Shown one piece after another: positions 16,935 through 24,349 of a stretch of 64,000 nt of DNA (the stretch's first letter is position 1; the number at the start of each line of letters is the position of its first letter). The DNA is from a bacterium (GTDB taxonomy: Bacteria > Electryoneota > Electryoneia > Electryoneales > Electryoneaceae): the NCBI GenBank assembly GCA_028278125.1, contig JANQEY010000305.1:1-64000 (forward strand). The letters run 5' to 3'. The translations under genes were made by a program, and so were the position numbers. The notes beneath the pieces were generated by a model, which saw only the letters and a list, made by a program, of their open reading frames with translations, was not told the origin of the DNA and did not search any database.

Positions 16935-18062
16935 TTAGAACAAATCTTCTTCCATGATCATCTCAAGGAACGCTTCTACCCTGATTCTGAATTGACCTAT
17001 TGGAACCGTAACGTCAAACTCCAGGAACAGGCATGGGAAACCATTATCTTCCAGGTATTTCCGCAGTGGTGGAATATCAGCTTCATGTGGGTCGCAGAAT
17101 TTCTGCTGGATCAATATTACACCCTGTACGTCATAATCTTTCGCTAGCTGCAGGATATGGGGGAACCTGGTTCTCTCCACGTGATCTTTCGCCGGGCATG
17201 CAGGACGTTCTACATACCGTTTCGCCATTGCTTCGATCCTGTCGGGCATCTCTGGTGTTTCGTTCCAGAAATACCTGGTCCCGGTGCAATGATCGTCAAC
17301 TACGACCGTCGATCCAACCATCTCCACCATCTTGATAAACTCAGTGTCATCATTTTCTGAGCCGACAAACATCAGGCGGGCACCGGTGTCACGATCAAGC
17401 TGACGTCCGGCTTTCAACTGGTCGAGAACTTTACGAATTTCTGCTGTGTGTTCATCCTTGTCTATCCAGCCACTGGTAACAGTTACCCACATCGCTTCGA
17501 GACCGGTAACAGGTGGATCAGGCTGTTTTCGCAGCTCATATAGCTCATGCATTGCCGCCCTGTTTGCATTAAGCGATTTAATACCACGGTCGAGGTCTTC
17601 GTCTGTCAACACCTTGCCGGTGAATTTCTCCACGGCTTTCCTGAAATTTACCAGCTCCTTGTTCAGGTAAGGAACCGATGCTGGCGATTGAACAGACATG
17701 GGATGAGGCAGGTAATAAGTAAACGATTGCTCAACATTATCTTCCCAGGCCCTGTAAGCCTGCCTCAGATGAATGCAGGATTGCGCCAGGGTGATGCCGT
17801 CGAGGTAGTCATATCTTCCTTTTAAACCCTGCGCCAGGACATCCCTGCAAAACGGACAGAACATTCCAAAGAGATGAGGTTCAGTAACATCCTGTGGTTC
17901 GTGGCTACCAAGCACACGAACAGGAAGGATGTTGGCTCCTACCAGGATCTCTTCAGGGACATAGCTGCAAAAACACCCGAAAACCTTCCCCCCGGTTTTC
18001 TGTTTCCAGTCTTTTGCGTATTCATGCCTCTCGTTGTACCACTTTTCAAATTGTGAAAACAT
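16935..18062 (-). CDS. bzdN: Benzoyl-CoA reductase catalytic subunit C/N (BzdN-like)
   Basis: 375 residues, matching BcrC/BzdN. Cluster-binding Cys regions: GCFCSYVPEEILVGANILPVR (reported here as the GCFCSYVPEE segment near residue 30), HLFGMFCPFCRDVL and QQKFCDPHEADIPPLR near the C-terminus. First of the four reductase genes (N-O-P-Q), 68 nt after the dienoyl-CoA hydratase gene, so substrate reduction and the next step are encoded together. It belongs to the same superfamily as the beta subunit of 2-hydroxyglutaryl-CoA dehydratase, but the gene context excludes that function. Confidence 0.92.
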   Translation of the reverse strand: MFSQFEKWYNERHEYAKDWKQKTGGKVFGCFCSYVPEEILVGANILPVRVLGSHEPQDVTEPHLFGMFCPFCRDVLAQGLKGRYDYLDGITLAQSCIHLRQAYRAWEDNVEQSFTYYLPHPMSVQSPASVPYLNKELVNFRKAVEKFTGKVLTDEDLDRGIKSLNANRAAMHELYELRKQPDPPVTGLEAMWVTVTSGWIDKDEHTAEIRKVLDQLKAGRQLDRDTGARLMFVGSENDDTEFIKMVEMVGSTVVVDDHCTGTRYFWNETPEMPDRIEAMAKRYVERPACPAKDHVERTRFPHILQLAKDYDVQGVILIQQKFCDPHEADIPPLRKYLEDNGFPCLFLEFDVTVPIGQFRIRVEAFLEMIMEEDLF

Positions 18063-18129
18063 ATTTTCCTCTTTTCAACAACCTTATTAAAAACAAGGAA
18101 ATATTATTGAAGTTATTTTTAACGATCTA

Positions 18130-18900
18130 TTATTCATCACTCCATACAGGAGGTCGCTTTTCAAGGAAAGCCGTTAAACCTTCATGAGCGTCCCTGGTTT
18201 TCATCAGCTTCTCGAGGTAAATCTTGTCTGCAAGATCAGCCTCTTCCTCAATTACCAGGTGATTTGTACGATCAACCGTTTCCTTTGTAAGTGCAAGGAT
18301 CGCTGCGCTGTTCGCAGTGAATTTCCCGATGTATTCTTCCAGCATGTCATCAAAGTCATCTACGGGGTAAACCTGGTTGATCAACCCGATTCTTTCCGAT
18401 TCAGCAGCGGAATAGATCTCACCGCTCATCAGCCATTCTAAGGCACGGTTGCGTCCTATCAACCGGGGGAACAATACGGCTGCCATTGGAGGGAATACAC
18501 CAACCTTGATCTCCGGCTGACCGAACTTGGCTTTTTCTGATGCGACTACAAGATCGCATCCTAACGCCAGTTCGCAACCACCACCAAGAGCCGCACCTTT
18601 AACAGCCGCGATTGTTAGTGCCCTGATCAGGTAAAGTTTCTTAAAGACATTGCCGAACACCTCTATCATCTCGTAAACCTTGTCCTCGGTGTGTTCGGAA
18701 ACATCTACACCGGCTGAGAACGCTTTACCCTCAGCGTTGATGACGAGAACCCGGAGGTTGTTGTCCAGCGCCATACTATCAAACACATCGCACAGCTCAC
18801 GCATCATCTCGATATTCAAAACATTGACCGGGGGACGGTTCAGCGTGATCGTCGCACGTCCCTTTTCTGATTCTACTAAAAGATGTTTGTATTCAGGCAT
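18130..18900 (-). CDS. dch: Cyclohexa-1,5-diene-1-carbonyl-CoA hydratase (Dch/BzdW)
   Basis: 256-residue crotonase-fold enzyme that adds water to the dienoyl-CoA made by benzoyl-CoA reductase. It shows the features that set Dch apart from ordinary enoyl-CoA hydratases: AFSAGVDVSEHTEDKV in the oxyanion-hole region, AKFGQPEIKVGVFPPMAA, and the C-terminal EGLTAFLEKRPPVW. The second segment retains only the QPE Glu; GGGCELALG carries the other acidic residue. These match my memory of Thauera Dch closely. Directly precedes the reductase genes. Confidence 0.9.
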   Translation of the reverse strand: MPEYKHLLVESEKGRATITLNRPPVNVLNIEMMRELCDVFDSMALDNNLRVLVINAEGKAFSAGVDVSEHTEDKVYEMIEVFGNVFKKLYLIRALTIAAVKGAALGGGCELALGCDLVVASEKAKFGQPEIKVGVFPPMAAVLFPRLIGRNRALEWLMSGEIYSAAESERIGLINQVYPVDDFDDMLEEYIGKFTANSAAILALTKETVDRTNHLVIEEEADLADKIYLEKLMKTRDAHEGLTAFLEKRPPVWSDE

Positions 18901-18944
18901 ATGTCCCTCGAAATAGTTTGTTTAAAACATTTTTCGAAAACGGT

Positions 18945-19478
18945 TCAGCTTTCTGCTCTTTCCCTCTGCTGATGTCCTGTACTGAATGGCAGACAGGAAT
19001 CCTTGAGGAAATCCTGGGCACGGTCGATAAACTCTTCGTCGGTGATCTTTCTTTCACGCCATTCAAGTTCGTCACCCGTAGCGAATCCCATCATCACGTT
19101 TGAAGACATCCGCAATGCTTCCACAACCAATTCATACAAATGCGTACAGCCAGATGATCCACCAAGGACAGGACGGATATTCCGCGTTATTCCACGTTCT
19201 ATCTTCATCCCGACAACCTGGTCGATCAGGCTCTTGGTTACAGCGCAAACCCTGAACGGTGTTTTGATCATCTGGCACTTGGCATCCAGGATGGTCTTGG
19301 TGGAAACCTCAACAACAAGGTCAACACGCATGTTATGGTTCAGGTCAAGCAGCGAAGCCTTGGTACGAACCTGGTCGTCGCTAAGTTTTGTCACCGCGAC
19401 GTTGATGTTCCGTTCGTAGATTTCCTCAAAATCTATTCTTTGTGATCCCCCGTGTTTTTCAGCAAACTTTATCGCCAT
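18945..19478 (-). CDS. DUF2889-like protein in the benzoyl-CoA operon
   Basis: 177 residues, soluble, no signal or membrane segment. Central region RVDLVVEVSTKTILDAKCQMIKTPFRVC followed by GSSGCTHLYELVVEALRM resembles the uncharacterised DUF2889 family, which is known to accompany aromatic catabolic genes. GCTHL with nearby Cys and His residues could bind a metal. It is 12 nt downstream of a thiolase gene and 44 nt before dch, so it is certainly co-transcribed. Function unknown; a role in benzoyl-CoA reductase assembly or in handling a CoA ester is speculation. Confidence 0.65.
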   Translation of the reverse strand: MAIKFAEKHGGSQRIDFEEIYERNINVAVTKLSDDQVRTKASLLDLNHNMRVDLVVEVSTKTILDAKCQMIKTPFRVCAVTKSLIDQVVGMKIERGITRNIRPVLGGSSGCTHLYELVVEALRMSSNVMMGFATGDELEWRERKITDEEFIDRAQDFLKDSCLPFSTGHQQRERAES

Positions 19479-19490
19479 TAAATACCCCGA

Positions 19491-20690
19491 TTAACTTTCA
19501 CGCTTGATAATTGCCGCCATTGTTACACCGCCACCTCCGCAGATTGAGGCTATCCCGATCTCCTTGTCGTGTGTTTTCAGAGCATAGGCAAGTGTTGTGA
19601 CTATTCGTGCACCGGAAATTCCGGTGGGATGGCCAAGGGCGATGGCTCCACCATGGACATTCAGCTTGTCACTGTCCCAGTTCAGGACTTTTTCGTTGGA
19701 CAAAACCTGGATGGCAAATGCTTCGTTAACCTCGATCAGGTCCATGTCATCAAGTTTCATCCCGGCTTTTTCCAGTGCTACCGGTATAACAAGACCGGGA
19801 CCTTCGCCCATTGTCTGTGGCGATACCGCTGCTCGTGCATATGCCACGATCGAGAACAACGGTTTTACACCAAGGCTTTCCGCCTTTTCACGACTGGCCA
19901 GGATCACAGCAACAGCACCGTCAGACATTCCGCAGGCATTAGCCGCTGTGACGGTTCCACCCTTACGGAATACAGCAGGAAGTTTCCCCAGTTTTTCAAC
20001 GTTTACCGGGTAACGGATGGTCTCATCTTTTTCGAATACGGTTTCCGAATCCCTCTTCGATGCTGGAGGAACAGTTACCGGGACAACCTCATCGTTGAAC
20101 CAGCCTTTTTCCCACGCGTTATGAGCCTTTTCGTGGGATTGGGCAGCGAAAGTGTCCTGTTCTTCACGGGATATGCCATATTTGTCAAACAGGTTCTCAG
20201 CAGACTGACCCATTCCTTCACCCGTCAGGGGATCGATGGAATCCGACCACCCATCCTCGAGAACCTTGTTACCCATTTTCATTCCCTGCCAACGGGAATT
20301 TTTTAGCAGGTAGGGGATTGTGGACATGGAATCAAATCCACCGATCATGGTGACTTCGGAATCGCCGATCATAATCTGCTGTGCAGCCATGGCGATTGCA
20401 CGCATCCCCGAAGGACATGCCATGTTCAAAGTGATAGCCGGTGTGTCTTCCAGCATTCCGCCACGAACAGCTGCCGTTCTTGCGGGATTCGGTCCATTTC
20501 CAGCCTGACGGCAAGATCCAAGGATCACGTCGTCAATCTGCCCCGCATCAAGTCCAGCCCTCTCACGAGCTGCCTTTACAGCAACCGCGCCAATGTCATA
20601 CGCCGCCATGTTTTTTAACGTGCCGCCAAATGATCCCATTGGTGTACGGCAGGCGGAAATCGCCACTATATCATTGAGCTTTATCATCAA
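19491..20690 (-). CDS. Acetyl-CoA C-acyltransferase (thiolase I)
   Basis: 399 residues. Nucleophile Cys in NMACPSGMRAIAMA (normally CSSG or CASG, so a Pro follows the Cys here), catalytic His in GHPTGISGARIVTTL, second Cys in ICGGGGVTMAAII. It would cleave 3-oxoacyl-CoA with CoA: acetoacetyl-CoA to two acetyl-CoA, or 3-oxopimeloyl-CoA to glutaryl-CoA and acetyl-CoA. A second, divergent thiolase is encoded at 26422, so the two probably split these two steps; the classical biosynthetic-type sequence here suits acetoacetyl-CoA. Upstream of the gene sits a hairpin at 20761. Confidence 0.9.
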   Translation of the reverse strand: MMIKLNDIVAISACRTPMGSFGGTLKNMAAYDIGAVAVKAARERAGLDAGQIDDVILGSCRQAGNGPNPARTAAVRGGMLEDTPAITLNMACPSGMRAIAMAAQQIMIGDSEVTMIGGFDSMSTIPYLLKNSRWQGMKMGNKVLEDGWSDSIDPLTGEGMGQSAENLFDKYGISREEQDTFAAQSHEKAHNAWEKGWFNDEVVPVTVPPASKRDSETVFEKDETIRYPVNVEKLGKLPAVFRKGGTVTAANACGMSDGAVAVILASREKAESLGVKPLFSIVAYARAAVSPQTMGEGPGLVIPVALEKAGMKLDDMDLIEVNEAFAIQVLSNEKVLNWDSDKLNVHGGAIALGHPTGISGARIVTTLAYALKTHDKEIGIASICGGGGVTMAAIIKRES

Positions 20691-20760
20691 AAATTCTCTC
20701 CTTTTACTGCTTTATTCATTACTTCAGAAACTTCAAACATCAATCTGATTTATTGTGTGG

Positions 20761-20783
20761 CCCGGTTGGCTTTGACAACCGGG
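20761..20783. other. Intercistronic hairpin between SDR and thiolase genes
   Basis: CCCGGTTG (20761-20768) pairs with CAACCGGG (20776-20783) around a 7-nt loop. The T-rich flank (TTTAT) is on the plus strand, antisense to the operon, so it is unlikely to stop operon transcription. More likely an mRNA-stability element or an antisense terminator. Confidence 0.45.
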
Positions 20784-20793
20784 TTTATCAACA

Positions 20794-21543
20794 TCAGATA
20801 TATTGCCCGCCGTCTACCTTGATAATCTCGCCTGTTACATGACGTGCCTTGTCTGATGACAGGAATGCTACAACCTGAGCGACGTCGTCAGGATCACCAA
20901 GCTTACGGATGGCTGTTTCCGACAGACTGGCCTGCTTGGCTTCCTCCGGCATGGCATCCATCATCGCGGTCAGGATCAATCCCGGGGCAACGGCATTAAC
21001 CGTAATCCCACGACCGCCAAGTTCCTTTGCTACAGCCTTGGTCATTCCATGTACACCGGCCTTAGCCGAAGAGTAATTTGCCTGGCCGAATTTTCCACGC
21101 ATTCCGTTAATCGAAGTGACATTAACTATCCGTCCACTCTTTTGATCACGGAACTGCGGGGCTATCGCCCGGATGTAGTTGAAATACCCTTTCAGGTCGA
21201 CATTGATCACGGCGTCGAACTGTTCTTCCTTCATCTTCCAGATGACACCATCCCAGTTCATCCCGGCATTATTGACAAGAATGTCCAGGTTGCCGAACTC
21301 CTTTGTCGCTTCATCAATCGCTTCCTGGGCACGGGCGAAATCCGATGTGTCAGCTTTTAACGGCAGTGCTTTCCTGCCGGCTTTTTTAACCTGTTCTGCA
21401 AGCTCCAGCGCTTCCTCTTCGTGCTTCCGGTACGTAAAAGCTACGTCGGCGCCTTCTTCAGCAAATAATTTGACAATTGCTGTTCCAATACCCTGGCTGC
21501 CACCGGTTACAAACGCTTTTTTTCCTTCTAATAGACCACTCAC
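20794..21543 (-). CDS. Short-chain dehydrogenase/reductase (FabG/PhaB-like; BzdZ-like position)
   Basis: 249 residues, classical SDR: cofactor turn TGGSQGIGTAI, NNAG, catalytic Ser in NVTSING, YSSAK (Tyr/Lys) and the terminal GGQYI. It interconverts 3-oxoacyl- and 3-hydroxyacyl-CoA or oxidises a cyclic alcohol. Azoarcus bzd operons also contain an SDR (bzdZ) of uncertain step. Here it lies between the ring hydrolase Oah, which yields 3-hydroxypimeloyl-CoA, and a thiolase, so dehydrogenation of 3-hydroxyacyl-CoA is the simplest role. The TYRKHEE after the first strand may accept NADP(H) (Arg after the beta-2 strand). Confidence 0.85.
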   Translation of the reverse strand: MSGLLEGKKAFVTGGSQGIGTAIVKLFAEEGADVAFTYRKHEEEALELAEQVKKAGRKALPLKADTSDFARAQEAIDEATKEFGNLDILVNNAGMNWDGVIWKMKEEQFDAVINVDLKGYFNYIRAIAPQFRDQKSGRIVNVTSINGMRGKFGQANYSSAKAGVHGMTKAVAKELGGRGITVNAVAPGLILTAMMDAMPEEAKQASLSETAIRKLGDPDDVAQVVAFLSSDKARHVTGEIIKVDGGQYI

Positions 21544-21574
21544 GATTTATCCCAATTATGTGTTTTGTAAATGT

Positions 21575-22705
21575 TTATTGGTTCGGTTTACCAAGTACAG
21601 CAGAATACAGTTCTTCATCCATCGCTGAACCTTCAGCCAGTTTCTGGCGGTAACCGATAAAGTCGATCACGTCCTGCCCGGTAATCTTCTTGGTGTTGAA
21701 CGCGTTAAACCCGAGGAACGCTTCACCCTGCATGTTGGCTGCCAACCAGTGACGGTGTTCATGCTTGGTCATATCCCAGAAGAAACGTTTTTTCTGACGG
21801 ATTCCGTCGATTGATTTCATCAGGCAACCAGGGAAGAGGTTGGCGAATGTCCAGATAATTTTGTCGATCTCTTTATCCAGCAGGCTGAAGTCATATTCCG
21901 CTTCTTTAATCAGGGTTTTGGCTGCTTTTGCCTTTTCACCTCTTTCGAACTCACCGTAGACAATTTCACCGTCCTCGATATAGCGATCTGTTATCACCAA
22001 TGGGTTACGGACAAATTCACCGTTCTGTTTCAGAACAGGTGTAACCTTGGAAATCAACCCCTTGGTTTTCATCTTGTAGGATGACCAGAGCTCACACGAG
22101 ACACAGTTCCAGATGGCATCATCATAGGTGAGGATTCCCGGCAGGAAGTCCGTTGAGCCGCCATCGGGAGCGCTTCCGTGACGGGGTCCAGCCTGGCCGA
22201 AAATTGCTGTATCAACGCTGAGAGTCAGATCGCAAGCCATACCGATCTCCTGTCCACCGGCTACACGCATCCCGTTTACACGGCAAATTACCGGTTTTTT
22301 ACAGGTGAGGATCGCGTCAACCATGGCGTTGAACAGGTCCATGTAAAGACCATATTCCTGGGGACGGTTGGCGTAATATTCCGCGTATTCCTTGGTATTG
22401 CCACCGGTGCAGAATGAACGGTTTCCGGCTGCCGTAAATATTGCCGCAACCACACGCCTGTCCATACTCGCACGATGGAATCCGGCTATAACACCCTTCA
22501 CCATTTCTGTCGTATAGGAATTATATTGCGCAGGATTATTCATTGTTATCCAGGCTGAATACAATCCGTCGACGGGATTACCGTCTTTACCAACAACCGG
22601 CTTCAGTTCATATATGATCCCCGGTGCTTCAGTGGAGAACAAATCCTCACTATATAAGTCATGATCTTTTAAGCCTCCTTCACGAGGTAGCCATTCCAAA
22701 CCCAT
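21575..22705 (-). CDS. oah: 6-oxocyclohex-1-ene-1-carbonyl-CoA hydrolase (Oah/BamA/BzdY)
   Basis: 376 residues, the family length and longer than ordinary crotonases. This is the ring-opening hydrolase, marker of anaerobic benzoyl-CoA degradation: it adds two waters to give 3-hydroxypimeloyl-CoA. The N-terminus (MGLEWLPREGGLKDHDLYS), the oxyanion-hole region FCTGGNTKEYAEYYA, GMRVAGGQEIGMACDLT and FGQAGPRHGSAPDGGSTDFLP are the regions used for bamA diagnostic PCR. Everything is in frame. Its gene lies 22 nt after the LeuA-like gene. Confidence 0.96.
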   Translation of the reverse strand: MGLEWLPREGGLKDHDLYSEDLFSTEAPGIIYELKPVVGKDGNPVDGLYSAWITMNNPAQYNSYTTEMVKGVIAGFHRASMDRRVVAAIFTAAGNRSFCTGGNTKEYAEYYANRPQEYGLYMDLFNAMVDAILTCKKPVICRVNGMRVAGGQEIGMACDLTLSVDTAIFGQAGPRHGSAPDGGSTDFLPGILTYDDAIWNCVSCELWSSYKMKTKGLISKVTPVLKQNGEFVRNPLVITDRYIEDGEIVYGEFERGEKAKAAKTLIKEAEYDFSLLDKEIDKIIWTFANLFPGCLMKSIDGIRQKKRFFWDMTKHEHRHWLAANMQGEAFLGFNAFNTKKITGQDVIDFIGYRQKLAEGSAMDEELYSAVLGKPNQ

Positions 22706-22727
22706 TTTCTATCTCCTCCCTGTTTGG

Positions 22728-24173
22728 TTATTTCGAATCGTCAGAATTTTCCTGTATTGAACTGGGGACAAACGAACCCTCGTTCATCATCCTGCCTATG
22801 GTTGAGGCAAGCTCCACTAAACGAAGTTCGGAAATTCCAAGCCTGTGGTATTCCATGTAATACGCTTCCGTCAGGTTGGCAAAACTGTCCGAACGGGTAC
22901 GTTTCTGCCGAGCGTCCTTAACAAAAAGCATCACCGCCTCGCACAGGTCGTCATTTACTTTTACCCCGTCACGTTCCAGGCCAGCCTGGTATTCCGGTCG
23001 GTTAAGGACATCTTTAACCGCCGATAATCCGGTATGTTTACCAAACACATAACGGATTCTCCGTCCAAGCAATTCAGGTGGTATTACCTGGTAAACAGCC
23101 GGATGAATCAACAGTCCGGCAGTATGGATACCCGATTCATGCGTAAACACACCCTCACCGATTATCGGTTCATGTGCAGCAACAGGAATACCTGAATATT
23201 CTTCAAGCATCTTCCGGACTTTCATCAGGCATTCGTATTTGAAACCGGGAATAGTGACTCCATAAAGTGACTTCAGCGTCATAACAACCTGGTGCAATGG
23301 AGCGTTACCCGCGCGTTCACCCATGCCATTAACAGTACATGTCGGTACGTTAATCCCGTGGCTCATGGCTCGTACAGTATTTATTCCCGCCAGCCCAAAG
23401 TCGTTATGGAAGTGACAAACCAGGTCCTCGCCAGGGAATTCCTTGACAATCCTTGGCATGTAATAGTCAACACCCTCAGGTGTGAAACATCCGACCGTAT
23501 CGGGGAAGCTGTAACGAGTTCCACCCACCTCGTATCCGGCTTTTGCAAGCTGGATAGTGTATTCAAGGTCACTTCGGGAACCGTCTTCACCTCCAAACTC
23601 AATCGTGGTTACACCCCTGTCACGGGCATAACTGATGGTTTCGCACATCATCCGGATGTTCGCATCCCGGTAAAACTCGACCGGAAGCTTAAGCCATTCG
23701 GAAATGTCTTTTCCTTCGCGGCGCAACAGCGCCCGCCCGATCTTGTACTTCAAGTGTAGATCTGATCCGGATGTAAAGATGAAGAACGTCAGTTCTGATA
23801 TATCAACATTTATGTCTTCAAGAGTTTTAATCGTGATGTCGATATCCTGCTTGGTCGACCTGCACATAACCAGCAGTTCAACATCCTCTCGGATTTCACC
23901 TTTCCTTTTACCCTGCACAATCAGCTGCAGGGCTCTTCGATCGGATAGTGCCGCGAATGGAAATCCTAGGTCGAAAATATGTACACCCATATCCGATAGT
24001 GCCTTGGCGATTTCGAATTTTTGTCCTGGTGATAACGCCACACCCGGCATCTGTTCACCGTCACGAAGAGTTGAGTCGTACAGCTTGATCTTTTCCGGTG
24101 CTGGAAAATTCAGGTGACCGGTATACTCTTCCGGTTGATGGATCAGCTCGTTGAGTGGTTCGTGCAACTCCAT
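22728..24173 (-). CDS. LeuA/homocitrate-synthase-family enzyme, candidate Re-citrate synthase
   Basis: 481 residues. A DRE-TIM metallolyase that condenses acetyl-CoA with a 2-oxo acid. Visible: STLRDGEQMPGV at the barrel start, metal ligands in CHFHNDFGLA, VNGMGERAGNAPL and HESGIHTAG. The LeuA C-terminal allosteric domain is absent, so feedback-regulated leucine synthesis is unlikely. GFPFAALSDRR after the first helix differs from isopropylmalate synthases. The gene lies between the HAD-ECH fusion and oah, with LeuC/D/B-like genes upstream in the same train. Options: Re-citrate synthase (oxaloacetate, known in anaerobes such as Clostridium kluyveri and Syntrophus), homocitrate synthase (2-oxoglutarate), or citramalate synthase. 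I favour Re-citrate synthase from context only. Confidence 0.72.
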   Translation of the reverse strand: MELHEPLNELIHQPEEYTGHLNFPAPEKIKLYDSTLRDGEQMPGVALSPGQKFEIAKALSDMGVHIFDLGFPFAALSDRRALQLIVQGKRKGEIREDVELLVMCRSTKQDIDITIKTLEDINVDISELTFFIFTSGSDLHLKYKIGRALLRREGKDISEWLKLPVEFYRDANIRMMCETISYARDRGVTTIEFGGEDGSRSDLEYTIQLAKAGYEVGGTRYSFPDTVGCFTPEGVDYYMPRIVKEFPGEDLVCHFHNDFGLAGINTVRAMSHGINVPTCTVNGMGERAGNAPLHQVVMTLKSLYGVTIPGFKYECLMKVRKMLEEYSGIPVAAHEPIIGEGVFTHESGIHTAGLLIHPAVYQVIPPELLGRRIRYVFGKHTGLSAVKDVLNRPEYQAGLERDGVKVNDDLCEAVMLFVKDARQKRTRSDSFANLTEAYYMEYHRLGISELRLVELASTIGRMMNEGSFVPSSIQENSDDSK

Positions 24174-24261
24174 TATTTTCTCCTTATCCCCGTCCTATAC
24201 ATGGAAACTCAACAAGGATATATCCCTGTGAATAAGGAGGTCGATCGCGGTGAATTGAAAT

Positions 24262-24298
24262 GTGTCGTTGCGAGGAAGCGTAGCGACGAAGCAATCTC
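24262..24298 (+). repeat. Solo copy B of the GTGTCGTTGCGAG...GAAGCAATCTC repeat
   Basis: 37 nt in the 176-nt gap between the LeuA-like gene and the HAD-ECH fusion; plus orientation. Differs by one base from copy C (35254): CGTAGC in place of CGAAGC. Confidence 0.88.
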
Positions 24299-24349
24299 TT
24301 CCGCAAGAAACATTTATTTTACACGCCCTGATCAACCCCGTTCCCCCTG

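Noticed and set aside
16935..18062. 2-hydroxyglutaryl-CoA dehydratase subunits
   Set aside because: Two distinct ATPase subunits, ferredoxin, Dch and Oah in the same train point to benzoyl-CoA reductase.
22728..24173. Ordinary leucine LeuA
   Set aside because: No C-terminal regulatory domain, and context with ring-opening genes; kept only as an alternative.
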